Shown one piece after another: positions 24,707 to 34,315 of a stretch of 64,000 bases of DNA. Location of the stretch: contig NZ_KE384527.1 in NCBI RefSeq assembly GCF_000426465.1, positions 508,535 through 572,534 of the forward strand, given 5' to 3'. The notes under the pieces were generated by a model. It had not been told where the DNA came from. It did not search any database and saw only the letters and a program-made list of their open reading frames with translations. The stretch is from Epilithonimonas caeni DSM 17710. GTDB taxonomy: Bacteria > Bacteroidota > Bacteroidia > Flavobacteriales > Weeksellaceae. A program made the position numbers and the translations under genes. Within the stretch, counting starts at the first letter, position 1. Each line of letters opens with the position of its first letter.

Positions 24707-25186
24707 CTGTAATTTCTATTTTTTTCTAAGGTCAGATGGAACGTCGAAACGTTTCATCTGGTTATACTTGAAAATAAGGATTGCAAAAATGCGATTTTTA
24801 AATTTAAAAAGCGAGGGATTTTGAACACAAAGTTCACAAAGGTTTCATTAATTGATTGAAAACATTTTAGGGTCACAAAGGCGCTTCGCTCATCAAAGAA
24901 ATACTTATATTTTAAAAATATTCTTTGTCCCTCCGGAGAAATTTCGGCAGTTGAGATTCTTTCAGAATGACAATCTTGTGTTCTATGACTAATGTTGTTT
25001 TATGTTGAATTTGCGCACCGACTCGAGCGGACTCTTCGAGAGCCTCAGATTGACAATTGGGAGCGGAAGGCGGATAAGGCGCCCAAACTTCCACAAAGTC
25101 AAACAATTTCAATAAAAAATCCCCCCGAATTGTGAGTCTTCGGAAGGATCTCATAAGAAAATAATATAAGAAATCAAATGTATTTT
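24707..25186. repeat. 480-nt gene-free region made of intergenic repeat debris
   Basis: No coding sequence is supported. It contains ACAAAGTTCACAAAGG-type sequence (about 24828-24895), a GTCATTCTGA-type hairpin remnant (about 24923-24975), a copy of family A at 25013-25084 with a family B core (CTTCGAGAGCCTCAG) inside it, and a further CTTCGGAAGGATCTCA remnant (about 25109-25155). Confidence 0.6.
25013..25084. repeat. Intergenic repeat family A, copy 1
   Basis: Left end GCGCACCGACTCGAGCGGA and right end GGGAGCGGAAGGCGGATAAG followed by GCGCCC. It matches copies at 52626-52770 and 62451-62520 at both ends but differs in the middle. Confidence 0.65.
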
Positions 25187-26473
25187 TTATAACCCAGCTT
25201 CAAAAACTTTAAGCAATTCTGTTTGTTGGATAACATCGTTTTTACTATTGATCAGGTTATAATTAGCTTGGAGCCAATTGTTTCTGACCACAAAAAAAGT
25301 GTAGGCGTCCATCAGGCCTTCCTTGTATTTTTCCTCGGATTTCTGGAAGGATAATCTTTGGTTTTCGAAATTGGCCTCCAAAAGGTTGTATTTTTCCTTA
25401 GCATTCAGAAATTGTGCTTTGATGGAACTGATACTTTGAGTCAGATTATTAATCACAATATCTTTGTCGTAATTGGAATTGATAACATTCAGCTTGGCAA
25501 TCTCGACATTGTTTTTCACTTGCAGTTTATTGAAAATCGGGATATTGAGTCCGAAAGACAATTGTTGATTTTTATTCGCTTTGATCTGTTCTGAAAAAGC
25601 AGTCGTAGGTTCGCCCAAAATTTTGTTGTAAAAACTTGACCAAGTATAAGAGCCGTTCAATGTTGGCAAATAAGCAGACTTCGCAATGTCAATGTTTTTT
25701 TGCTGAGCTTTGATTTCTGCCAGAGTAGTCTGATAAGCCGGATTTTTTTCCAGAAGATCTTGGATGAAATCAGGATTGCTGAAATTGGAATTAGTCAAAT
25801 TCTCCTCGGTCATTGTGAAATCCAGCGTATCTTTTGTAATCGCCAAGGCATTCAGAAGGTTGATTTTTGAAAGGTCTCGCTGGTTTTTCGCAGAAACCCA
25901 TTGTTCCTGCATTGTTCCAAGATTGGCCTTGATATCATAAATATCACTTTTCGGGCGGTTTCCGATTTCTACTTCTTTCTCGGTACGTTTGATCTGGTCT
26001 TCAATCCCGGAAAGTTGCGTTTCCAAAACATCCAGCCAGCTTTTGCTGTTCTGATAAGTGAAAAACATCTGAATGACATTCAGCTTAACTTCATTCTGGG
26101 CCTGTTTCATTTTGTAGGTCGAGCTTTCCTTGTTGATTTTGGACAAAGAAATATTGAGATAATTTCGCCAGTTCATCAGTTCCCAATTGGCTTGTGCATA
26201 GACATTGTCAGTTTGGGTATTGATTGCTTCACGCTGGTTATTCTGCTGATTGATTCCGTTTCCGAAATTATAATTGTGATTGGCTCCAGCATCCACAGAC
26301 GGCAACAGCATTCCTTTTGCAGCAGAAATCTGTCTTTCGTTTTTCTGAATATTGACCGCAGATTGCTTTACCAAAGGATGGTTTGCAGAAGCATAATCCA
26401 GGCATTGTTGGAGTGTCCAACTCTGCTGAGCGGGAAGAAGATTGATCAGTAATATGAAGAAGAGTTTTTTCAT
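25187..26473 (-). CDS. TolC-family outer membrane efflux protein
   Basis: 428 residues. Signal peptide about 1-15 (LLINLLPAQQ), then two internally repeated OEP units rich in long amphipathic helices (ASANHPLVKQSAVNIQKNE; ATLAEIKAQQKNIDIAKSAY). TolC-like proteins trimerise into a channel through the outer membrane and periplasm. It is the last gene of the efflux operon, after three MacB-type permeases, an ABC ATPase and a periplasmic adaptor, so it completes a tripartite ABC export system. A 148-nt gap with a palindromic repeat separates it from the permease gene upstream. Confidence 0.93.
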   Translation of the reverse strand: MKKLFFILLINLLPAQQSWTLQQCLDYASANHPLVKQSAVNIQKNERQISAAKGMLLPSVDAGANHNYNFGNGINQQNNQREAINTQTDNVYAQANWELMNWRNYLNISLSKINKESSTYKMKQAQNEVKLNVIQMFFTYQNSKSWLDVLETQLSGIEDQIKRTEKEVEIGNRPKSDIYDIKANLGTMQEQWVSAKNQRDLSKINLLNALAITKDTLDFTMTEENLTNSNFSNPDFIQDLLEKNPAYQTTLAEIKAQQKNIDIAKSAYLPTLNGSYTWSSFYNKILGEPTTAFSEQIKANKNQQLSFGLNIPIFNKLQVKNNVEIAKLNVINSNYDKDIVINNLTQSISSIKAQFLNAKEKYNLLEANFENQRLSFQKSEEKYKEGLMDAYTFFVVRNNWLQANYNLINSKNDVIQQTELLKVFEAGL

Positions 26474-26499
26474 TTTTTTAATTGGTTTTTGTTTTTAAA

Positions 26500-26550
26500 C
26501 CACCCCGTCAAAAATTCTATTGAATTTTTGCCACCCCTCCAGTAGAGGGG
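26500..26550. repeat. Intergenic hairpin element between permease 1 and tolC-like gene
   Basis: CCACCCCGTCAAAAATTC, loop, GAATTTTTGCCACCCC followed by CCCCTC-cagta-GAGGGG: two adjacent hairpins. It looks like a dispersed Flavobacteriia intergenic repeat and could also stabilise or attenuate the operon mRNA. Confidence 0.5.
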
Positions 26551-26575
26551 AATCTTTTATTTGGTTTCTTTTTTT

Positions 26576-26621
26576 CCATAGGTTTCACCAATGGCTATTG
26601 ATATTGAACCCTTCGGGTTCG
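26576..26621 (-). repeat. Permease-linker element, copy 1
   Basis: Directly after the permease stop on the minus strand: hairpin GAACCC-GAA-GGGTTC, then CCATTGGT-GAA-ACCTATGG. The same pair of hairpins follows the other two permease genes (29161-29205 and 31739-31785). Confidence 0.65.
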
Positions 26622-29051
26622 TTACTCGTATTTCAGGTATTTAACAAGATTGATCTTGGTTGCTCGATAAGCTTTGAAGCTTACAACTGCGAATGTTAAA
26701 GTCAATAATAAAAACAAACTCAGAACGTAAGGCCAAACCGGCATATCGATTCTGTAAGCAAAATCTTTGAGCCATTCGTTCATCGCATAATAACCGAATG
26801 GAATACTGATGAAAACTGCAATGACACAAATCAGTAAAAATCTTTTGGTCAAGTCCCAGACAATTGTTCTTTCGTCTGCTCCCAAGGTTTTTTTGATGGC
26901 AACATCTTTCAGTTTTTGCTCAATTAATAATGATGACAAAGCGAATAATCCTAACAAAGCAATCACCAGAACCACGATATTAAGAGTTGTGAACAAGGTT
27001 TGCTGTTTCTGGAACTTTTCAAATGTTTTAGCGAATTGTTTGTCCACAAAGTTGTATTCAAATGGGTATCCCGGTTCGGCTTTTGTGAGCCAGAATTCTT
27101 TGATTCGTTCCAAAGTTCCATTGATGTCATTGCCGGAAAGTTTTATCTGGAGATTTCCCATATTGTTTTTTGCCCAGTTCCTGTCATAATTGAAAAATAA
27201 CATGGGTTCAACGGGTTTATCAACGCCATTGATGTAAAAATCCTTGAGAACACCAATTATTTTGTACTTTTTCTTTTGTTCCCAACCCGGATAGACCTCT
27301 TTTCCCAATGCCTGATCTTTGTTCCATCCCATTTGCTTGATAAATGACTCATTGGCAATTGTTCCGGAAATAGTGTCGGAGGCAAAACGCAAATCTATGT
27401 CTCTGCCGGCAACGAATTTCATTTTATAAAATCTGAAATAATTGTAATCTATTCCGCCGACAATTACATTTCCTACCGATTTCATTGTGTCCAAAGCACT
27501 TTTCACGCTGGATGCATTTGCCATTCCCATTCCTATTGAATTCACGGAACCCGTGATTTCCTGAACTCCTGCGATCTTTGATACTTCATTTTTCAGCCTG
27601 ATATATTTTTTGGAATTGTAATCGTTCTTCCAATCGGTTTTCTTGAACTGGATATGAATGACCTGGTCGCCTTTGAAACCCAAGTCCTTATTCATCATAT
27701 AATTGACCTGTGTATAAATGATCAAAGAGCAAATGATAAAAAATGATGAGATAATGAGCTGCAAAGCCAAAATAGAATTTCTTAACCAAATGCCGTGTCG
27801 GCTTCTGGAGAAATTGCCTTTCAAAGTGTTAATTGGTTTAAAATTCGAAAGATAAAATGCCGGGATCAATCCCGAAATCAAGGAAAAAACAATCAATAAC
27901 AATCCTGTATAGATAAACAGACTCGGATTATTCAGTTTAATTTCTTTGTTGAGGAATTTGTTATAAGTTGGTAACAGTAGCTCAACCATTGCAAAAGCAA
28001 CAATATATGCAAGGAAACAAATCATGAAAGTCTCGAGCAAAAATTGTAAGATCAATTTAGATCTTGTGGTTCCAATCACTTTTCTTACGCCTACTTCTTT
28101 TGCTCTCTGAGAAGCCTGAGCCGTTTTTAAATTGATCAGATTAATTCCCGACAACAATAAAATCAGAGCGGACAAACTCAACAAGATCATAATCGATTTT
28201 TTATCGCCTTTATCTATACCTTCGCTTTTAGCATCAAGTTTCATCTTGCTAATTGGTGTGAGAAAAACCTGGGCTTTATTTTTCTCATCGTATTTTTCTC
28301 CCCATTTTGCCATTGCAATTTTTTCCTGTTGCGCCATCTGGTCAGAGAGTTTTTTTTCCAGATTCTTGACATCGGTTCCTGGCTTGATCTTAAAATAGCC
28401 TACATAACTGTAATTGGTCCAAGGTAAATCCTTTTGCCCAATATCGGGATGTCTCATAATGAAACCAGGTTTGAACACAGAATTTTCCTTAGGCAATTTG
28501 TAGACAGCTGTAACCACATAATCTTTATTTTCAGCATCATCAATCTTGACCATTTTACCAATACAAGCTTTATACTCATCACCAAATAATGATTTTGCGG
28601 TCTCTTCAGAAATAGCCATTTTACTTGCATCACTGATAGCATCTTTAAAACTTCCTGCGACTTTCTCAAAAGGGAAAAAGTCAAAGTAAGAGTCCGAAGC
28701 TCTGCAAGATGTGACAAAGGCCGACCTTTTTCCCACTTGTAATTTTGTTTTGTAAAAAGTCCAAGAATTGGCAATGGCATAATCTTCTATCTCAGGAAAT
28801 TTTTCCTTGGAAACAGTTAACAATGGATAACTGGAAACGACCATCGTTCCAAAAGACGAATTTCCATTCTCTACAAGATAGATATTCTCCTTATTCGGAA
28901 TCCATTGTTCATAAGACCTTTCGTCCTGCCAATGGATAAATATCAACAGAAAAACACACAGACCGACACTCAATCCCAAAATATTGATGATGGTGGAAAG
29001 CCAGTTTTTTCTGTAATTGATAAATGCTATTTTGAGCCAGTTCTTTATCAT
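26622..29051 (-). CDS. MacB/FtsX-type ABC transporter permease 1
   Basis: 809 residues. N-terminal cytosolic motif NWLKIAFINYRKN then TM1 (residues about 20-42), a large MacB-type periplasmic domain (about 45-280), three TM helices with an FtsX core (about 285-400; TAQASQRAKEVGVRKVIGTTRS), a second periplasmic domain (about 430-680), and a second FtsX core ending in VKYLKYE. The second FtsX core also carries DVAIKKTLGADER. It is the double FtsX type in which one polypeptide supplies eight TM helices. Clearly paralogous to the next two genes but the most divergent of the three. Such transporters couple cytosolic ATP hydrolysis to extraction or efflux of periplasmic substrates through TolC. Confidence 0.92.
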   Translation of the reverse strand: MIKNWLKIAFINYRKNWLSTIINILGLSVGLCVFLLIFIHWQDERSYEQWIPNKENIYLVENGNSSFGTMVVSSYPLLTVSKEKFPEIEDYAIANSWTFYKTKLQVGKRSAFVTSCRASDSYFDFFPFEKVAGSFKDAISDASKMAISEETAKSLFGDEYKACIGKMVKIDDAENKDYVVTAVYKLPKENSVFKPGFIMRHPDIGQKDLPWTNYSYVGYFKIKPGTDVKNLEKKLSDQMAQQEKIAMAKWGEKYDEKNKAQVFLTPISKMKLDAKSEGIDKGDKKSIMILLSLSALILLLSGINLINLKTAQASQRAKEVGVRKVIGTTRSKLILQFLLETFMICFLAYIVAFAMVELLLPTYNKFLNKEIKLNNPSLFIYTGLLLIVFSLISGLIPAFYLSNFKPINTLKGNFSRSRHGIWLRNSILALQLIISSFFIICSLIIYTQVNYMMNKDLGFKGDQVIHIQFKKTDWKNDYNSKKYIRLKNEVSKIAGVQEITGSVNSIGMGMANASSVKSALDTMKSVGNVIVGGIDYNYFRFYKMKFVAGRDIDLRFASDTISGTIANESFIKQMGWNKDQALGKEVYPGWEQKKKYKIIGVLKDFYINGVDKPVEPMLFFNYDRNWAKNNMGNLQIKLSGNDINGTLERIKEFWLTKAEPGYPFEYNFVDKQFAKTFEKFQKQQTLFTTLNIVVLVIALLGLFALSSLLIEQKLKDVAIKKTLGADERTIVWDLTKRFLLICVIAVFISIPFGYYAMNEWLKDFAYRIDMPVWPYVLSLFLLLTLTFAVVSFKAYRATKINLVKYLKYE

Positions 29052-29130
29052 AATTGTCTGTTGTTTGTTGGATGTTGTTGGATGTCGGAAGAATTTCTAT
29101 CAATCTCAACCGACAATCATCAACAAATAT

Positions 29131-29160
29131 TTACTCGTATTTCAGATATTTCACAAAACT
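29131..29160 (-). pseudogene. Vestigial permease C-terminal tail, copy 1
   Basis: On the minus strand the intergenic DNA reads SFVKYLKYE followed by a stop, the same last residues as the complete permeases. It stands 47 nt after the stop of permease 2 and has no gene body: a leftover 3' end from duplication or deletion of another permease copy. Confidence 0.65.
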
Positions 29161-29205
29161 CCATAGGTTTCACCTACGGCTACTTATATTGAACCTTCGG
29201 GTTCT
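29161..29205 (-). repeat. Permease-linker element, copy 2
   Basis: GAACCCGAAGGTTC-like hairpin and CCGTAGGT-GAA-ACCTATGG, located between the permease 2 stop and the vestigial tail. Confidence 0.6.
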
Positions 29206-29207
29206 TT

Positions 29208-31622
29208 TTACTCATATTTGAGATATTTTACAAGATTCACTTTCGTTGCCTGGTAAGCTTTGATGCTCACGACTGCGAATGTCAGAATCAATAATAAAAT
29301 CAAACTCAGGACGAATGGGAAAACAGGCATTTCGATCCGGTAGGCGAAATCTTTCAGCCATTCGTTCATCAGATAATAACTGATTGGAATACTGATTAGA
29401 ACTGCAATGAATGTAATCCAGAGGAATTGTTTTGTCAATCCAACAATTAAAATTCCGTCTGATGCGCCCAAAGTTTTTCTGATAGCGACGTCTTTCAGTT
29501 TCTGCTCGATCATCAATGAAGACAAAGCAAATAATCCTAACAAAGCGACCATCAAAACCATTGCGTTAAGAATAGTAAACAATGTCTGTTGTTTCTGGTA
29601 TTTCTCGAAACTCTGCGCAAATTTTTTATCAATGAAGAAATAATCAAAAGGATAACCCGGTTCTACATTATTTTGCCAATAAGCTTTGATTCTTTTCAAC
29701 GTCCCGTCGATATCATCTGCTTTTAATTTCAATTGGATATTATAGACGTTATATCGTTTCCATTCCGTTTCCCTGTAATGGAAAAAGATGATTGGCTCTA
29801 CTGCTCTGCGCGGATTCAGGATATTGAAATCTTTTACAATCCCGACAATATGATACGGTTTATAATCAAATCCCGGACGAAATTCATTTTTTAAAGCCTG
29901 GTTATCTGTCCAGCCAAATTTTTTCACAAAAGCTTCATTCACTAAAACATTGGTCATTGTATCAGACGCAAGATTTGGATTCAGCCAGCGTCCTTTTTTT
30001 AATTTAACTCCCATAAACTGGAGATAATTGTAATCCATAGAGCCATGCTGAGCAAAGATGCTTTTGTCCATATAATCTATATTGGAATTGCTGAATCTGC
30101 CACTTCCAGGAACTGCCTCTCCGTAAGAAACGGCATCCACACCCTGGATTTTCTTCATTTCGTTTTTGATGCGTTCGTATTTCAGCCAGGGTTTTTCAAC
30201 ATTCTCGCTGAAGTTAACCAATAGTATTTGTTTCCCATTGTAACCCAGGTCTTTGTCCATCATATATTTCACTTGCGAATTCACGATTAGACCACCAATG
30301 ATAAAGAATGACGAAATGATTAATTGCAACGTCAAAATCCCGTTCCTCAGCCAAATGCCATGTTTACTTCTGGCGAAATTTCCTTTTAATGTTTCTATCG
30401 CTTTGAAATTGGCCAAATAAGTTGCCGGAATCAAACCAGAAATCAATGTAACTGCCAATACCATCGCAAATGAATAGAAGTAAATATTCCAATCGTTCAT
30501 TACGATTTCCTTGTTGTAGAACTTATTGAAACCTGGCAACAGAATCTCCGTTAAAGCCAAAGCCAAAATATATGACGCAAAACAAATCACAAAGGTTTCC
30601 AATAAAAACTGAAGGACCAGCTTCGATCTTGTACTTCCAATCGCTTTTCTTACGCCTATTTCTTTGGCACGTTGAGAAGCCTGAGCTGTTTTAAGATTAA
30701 TGAAATTAATCGCAGACAAAATCACAATCAAAACAGAAAGTGTGAACAGGATCATCATCGTTTTGAAATCTCCTACGCCAAACCAAGACGCTTTGGCGTG
30801 CAGTTTTATCTTATCAAGAGGCGTGAATAAACTTCCCGCTGGTCCATACAATTCCAAATATTTCTGAACTGTAACACCAGCACCTTCGTTGCTCAGCTTT
30901 GCTCTGTACTCGAAAATGTCTTTTAAGAATTTTTGCTGCAACATTTCCTGGTCTGTGCCTGGCTTCAGCATAAAGAAACATCCGTAATTGAAATTCCCCC
31001 ATTGGTCTTTGTCGCCTTTCATCTGCTCAAAAGGTGTAATGACAAATTCCGGGTTGATTTGACTATTTCCCTTTGGAAGCTCATAAACTGCTGTTACAAC
31101 GTAATCTTTATTATCAAACTTGACACTTTCGCCGGCAACATTAGTTTTCCCGAAAAGATTTTTGGCGGCCTTTGTAGAAAGTGCAATTACTTTATCACCT
31201 TTCAAAGCATTCTTATAACTTCCTGCAACCAGTTTGAAGGGGAAGAAATTGAAAAAGCTTTCAGATGCAGACATCCCGTCCTGCTGATAAACCGTTTTGG
31301 TTTTCGTGGTCATTTTGAAACCCATTCCCGAGCCATTGAACAACACATAATCTTTAACTTCAGGAATCACTTTCACAGCACGTTCCGCCATTGGATAAGA
31401 GATATTATTCCCGTAAGAATTATCTGCTTTGTTGTAGGTTTGGAAAGCAAAGATATTATCCTTCTTCGGATTCCATTTTTCGTAGGATTCTTCATCGTTC
31501 CAATGCATCAGGATGAGCATAAATCCTGTCAATCCAATCGTCAAACCAAACAGATTGATAAGAGTGGAAAGCCAGTTCTTTTTATAGTTGATGAAGGCGA
31601 TTTTGAGCCAGTTGTTTAGCAT
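29208..31622 (-). CDS. MacB/FtsX-type ABC transporter permease 2
   Basis: 804 residues, same architecture as permeases 1 and 3: NWLKIAFINYKKN start, TM1, MacB-type periplasmic domain, FtsX core with TAQASQRAKEIGVRKAIGST, second periplasmic domain, second FtsX core with DVAIRKTLGASDG and the end LVKYLKYE. It is much closer to permease 3 (same length, long identical runs) than to permease 1, so these two arose by recent tandem duplication. The divergence lies mainly in the two periplasmic domains, which suggests different substrates or heterodimer formation (inference). Confidence 0.92.
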   Translation of the reverse strand: MLNNWLKIAFINYKKNWLSTLINLFGLTIGLTGFMLILMHWNDEESYEKWNPKKDNIFAFQTYNKADNSYGNNISYPMAERAVKVIPEVKDYVLFNGSGMGFKMTTKTKTVYQQDGMSASESFFNFFPFKLVAGSYKNALKGDKVIALSTKAAKNLFGKTNVAGESVKFDNKDYVVTAVYELPKGNSQINPEFVITPFEQMKGDKDQWGNFNYGCFFMLKPGTDQEMLQQKFLKDIFEYRAKLSNEGAGVTVQKYLELYGPAGSLFTPLDKIKLHAKASWFGVGDFKTMMILFTLSVLIVILSAINFINLKTAQASQRAKEIGVRKAIGSTRSKLVLQFLLETFVICFASYILALALTEILLPGFNKFYNKEIVMNDWNIYFYSFAMVLAVTLISGLIPATYLANFKAIETLKGNFARSKHGIWLRNGILTLQLIISSFFIIGGLIVNSQVKYMMDKDLGYNGKQILLVNFSENVEKPWLKYERIKNEMKKIQGVDAVSYGEAVPGSGRFSNSNIDYMDKSIFAQHGSMDYNYLQFMGVKLKKGRWLNPNLASDTMTNVLVNEAFVKKFGWTDNQALKNEFRPGFDYKPYHIVGIVKDFNILNPRRAVEPIIFFHYRETEWKRYNVYNIQLKLKADDIDGTLKRIKAYWQNNVEPGYPFDYFFIDKKFAQSFEKYQKQQTLFTILNAMVLMVALLGLFALSSLMIEQKLKDVAIRKTLGASDGILIVGLTKQFLWITFIAVLISIPISYYLMNEWLKDFAYRIEMPVFPFVLSLILLLILTFAVVSIKAYQATKVNLVKYLKYE

Positions 31623-31624
31623 AA

Positions 31625-31652
31625 TTGTTAGTTGTCAGTTGTTAGTTGTCAG
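31625..31652. repeat. Tandem 14-nt direct repeat
   Basis: TTGTTAGTTGTCAG occurs twice without interruption directly upstream of the permease 2 start codon. Slippage here could vary the leader length. Confidence 0.6.
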
Positions 31653-31708
31653 TTGGTGGATGTCGGAAGAGTTTTTATCAACTCTCAACCGAAAACCATT
31701 AACTAATT

Positions 31709-31738
31709 TTATTCGTATTTCAGATATTTTACTAGATT
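31709..31738 (-). pseudogene. Vestigial permease C-terminal tail, copy 2
   Basis: On the minus strand the intergenic DNA reads NLVKYLKYE then a stop, identical in protein to the permease ends, 47 nt after the stop of permease 3. There is no gene body. Confidence 0.7.
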
Positions 31739-31785
31739 CCATAGGTTTACACCTACGGCTATTCAAATTGAACCCTTCAGGTTCT
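31739..31785 (-). repeat. Permease-linker element, copy 3
   Basis: GAACCTGAAGGGTTC hairpin and CCGTAGGT-GTAA-ACCTATGG directly after the permease 3 stop; homologous to copies 1 and 2. Confidence 0.6.
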
Positions 31786-34200
31786 TTACTCATATTTCAA
31801 ATATTTCACAAGATTCACTTTCGTTGCCTGGTAAGCTTTGATGCTCACGACTGCGAATGTCAGAATCAATAATAAAATCAAACTCAGGACGAATGGGAAA
31901 ACAGGCATATCAATTCTGTAGGCGAAATCTTTCAGCCATTCGTTCATCAGGTAATAACTGATTGGAATGCTAATCAAAACGGCAATCAAGGTAATCCAGA
32001 GGAATTGTTTTGTCAAACCAAAAATTAAAATCTGGTCTGATGCACCCAAAGTTTTTCTGATGGCGACATCTTTCAGTTTCTGCTCGATCATCAATGATGA
32101 CAAAGCGAATAATCCCAATAGTGCTACTATCAAAACCATTATGTTCAAAATTGTGAAAAGTGTTTGTTGTTTCTGATGCTCGTCGAAAGTTTTTGCAAAT
32201 TGTTTATCAATAAAATAAGAATTGAAAGGATATCCGGGCTCTACATTGTCTTGCCAATAAGCTTTGATCCTTTTTACCGTTCCGTCGATATCATCCGGTT
32301 TTATTTTTAACTGAATGTTATAAACATTATATCTCTTCCAAGACGTTTCTCTGTAATGGAAAAATATGATGGGCTCTACTTCCGTTTTCAAACTTCGGAT
32401 ATTGAAATCTTTCACAACTCCGACAATATTATAAGGTTTGTTATCAAAACCTGGTTTTATTTCCCTTCCCACCGCTTCATTGTTGGTCCAGCCAAATTTT
32501 TTGACAAAAGCTTCGTTTACCAAAGTATTGTTAATAGTATCAGAGGATAATTTGGGGTTCAGCCATCTTCCTTTAAGCAATTTCACGCCGATAAATTGCA
32601 GATAATCGTAATCCATAGAGCCGTGCTGCGCATTGAAGCTTTGGTTTTTATAATCCATATTGGAGCTGTTGAAGTTACCTGTTCCGGGAACAGCTTCACC
32701 ATAATTTACACTTTGTACGCCTTGGATTTTTGCCATTTCGACCTTCAGTCTTTCGTATTTCAGCCAAGGTTTTCCGTTATTAACATCATTAAAGTTAATT
32801 TGAAGAATCTGTTTTCCGTTAAATCCTAAATCTTTTTTCATCATATATTTTACCTGCTGATCGATGATAAGTCCACCGATGATAAAGAATGAAGAAATGA
32901 TGAGTTGAAGCGTTAAAATCCCGTTTCTGAGCCAAACCCCGTGTTTGCTTCTTGCAAAGTTTCCTTTCAAGGTTTCGATAGCTTTGAAGTTGGATAAATA
33001 TAAAGCGGGAATCAGTCCGGAAACAAGTGTTACAACGACAACCATTAAAAACGAATAAAGGTAAATGTGCCAATCATCCATCACGATTTCCTTGTTATAA
33101 AATTTGTTGAAACTCGGTAATAGTAATTCTGTGAAAGCCAGGGCCAAGAGGTAAGACGCAAAGCACAGCAAAAAAGTTTCCAATAAAAACTGAAGTACCA
33201 ACTTCGATCTTGTACTCCCAATTGCTTTTCTAACACCGATTTCTTTAGCTCTTTGAGAAGCTTGAGCAGTTTTTAAATTGATGAAATTAATGGCTGATAA
33301 AATGACAATCAACACTGAAAGCGAAAATAAAATCAATAATGATTTGAAATCCGGATTGGAAAACCAAGAGGCTTCTGCATGCAGTTTTAGTTTATCAATA
33401 GGGGTTAACAATGATCCGTTTGGTCCATACAGATCGTTAAATTGCTGAGGCGAAATTCCAGCGCGCTTTGCATTGATCTTCGCACCCATCATTATAATAT
33501 CTTTGAATTTTTTCTGAAAATCTTTCGGATCTGCACCTTTTTTCAGCATAAAAAAACAAGCATAGTTAAAATTACCCCATTGTTCTTTGTCATTTTCCAA
33601 TTGCTTGACCGGTTTGATAACAAATTCTGGCTTGATCTGACTATTTTCAGCAGGAAGCTCATATACAGCCTTTACAATATAGTTCTTATCGTTAAATTTA
33701 AGGCTTTCTCCTGCAACATTGGTTTTGCCAAACAGTTGTCTCGCGGTCTTGACAGATATAGCTACATCGTTCCCACCTTCCAAAACATTTTTATAATTCC
33801 CAGAAACCAGTTTAAACGGAAAAAAATTGAAGAAACTGTCCGTCGTTGTAAATCCTTTTTCTATATAAACAGATTTGCTCTTGGTTGTCATTTTATAAGC
33901 AATTCCTGTATTGGTCATCAACACATAATCCTGAACTTCCGAAATCCGTTTTGCTGCATTTTCTGCCAAAGGCACTGTAATGCTACTTCCATAAAAATTA
34001 TCTTTTTTGAAATAGGATTGAAAAAAGTAAATCTGATCTTTCTTCGGATTCCATTTTTCATAGGATTCTTCATCATTCCAGTGCATCAGGATGAGCATGA
34101 ATCCTGTCAATCCAATCGTTAATCCAAACAAATTGATGATGGTGGAAAGCCAGTTCTTTTTATAATTGATGAAGGCAATTTTGAGCCAGTTGTTGAGCAT
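31786..34200 (-). CDS. MacB/FtsX-type ABC transporter permease 3
   Basis: 804 residues from MLNNWLKIAFINYKKN, the start shared with permease 2; the frame is open 27 codons further upstream but those residues have no counterpart in the paralogs. Domain order is as in permease 2: TM1 at about 20-40, periplasmic MacB domain, FtsX core (FINLKTAQASQRAKEIGV), second periplasmic domain, second FtsX core, LVKYLKYE end. It is first of the three permeases in transcription order and follows the ATPase gene by about 115 nt. With the ATPase it should form the inner-membrane part of the export complex. Confidence 0.92.
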   Translation of the reverse strand: MLNNWLKIAFINYKKNWLSTIINLFGLTIGLTGFMLILMHWNDEESYEKWNPKKDQIYFFQSYFKKDNFYGSSITVPLAENAAKRISEVQDYVLMTNTGIAYKMTTKSKSVYIEKGFTTTDSFFNFFPFKLVSGNYKNVLEGGNDVAISVKTARQLFGKTNVAGESLKFNDKNYIVKAVYELPAENSQIKPEFVIKPVKQLENDKEQWGNFNYACFFMLKKGADPKDFQKKFKDIIMMGAKINAKRAGISPQQFNDLYGPNGSLLTPIDKLKLHAEASWFSNPDFKSLLILFSLSVLIVILSAINFINLKTAQASQRAKEIGVRKAIGSTRSKLVLQFLLETFLLCFASYLLALAFTELLLPSFNKFYNKEIVMDDWHIYLYSFLMVVVVTLVSGLIPALYLSNFKAIETLKGNFARSKHGVWLRNGILTLQLIISSFFIIGGLIIDQQVKYMMKKDLGFNGKQILQINFNDVNNGKPWLKYERLKVEMAKIQGVQSVNYGEAVPGTGNFNSSNMDYKNQSFNAQHGSMDYDYLQFIGVKLLKGRWLNPKLSSDTINNTLVNEAFVKKFGWTNNEAVGREIKPGFDNKPYNIVGVVKDFNIRSLKTEVEPIIFFHYRETSWKRYNVYNIQLKIKPDDIDGTVKRIKAYWQDNVEPGYPFNSYFIDKQFAKTFDEHQKQQTLFTILNIMVLIVALLGLFALSSLMIEQKLKDVAIRKTLGASDQILIFGLTKQFLWITLIAVLISIPISYYLMNEWLKDFAYRIDMPVFPFVLSLILLLILTFAVVSIKAYQATKVNLVKYLKYE

Positions 34201-34315
34201 AAGTGGTAGTTGATAAGTGATGAATGATACTGTTGGAAGCCAGGTGCGGGAAGATGGAAGAACTCTGCAGTGTAAAAACACACAGCCTCCATCATCCAGC
34301 GTCCTTATTTAACAA

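Noticed and set aside
31625-31652. Direct repeats as a CRISPR array or phase-variable tract
   Set aside because: Only two copies, no spacers; it is a short slippage-type tandem duplication.
33442-34122. 226-codon plus-strand frame opposite permease 3, with a similar one opposite permease 2 (30933-31619)
   Set aside because: Similar in both only because the sense genes are paralogs; no start signal and antisense composition.
34201-34281. 27-residue N-terminal extension of permease 3
   Set aside because: It has no counterpart in permeases 1 and 2; the conserved start is at 34200.
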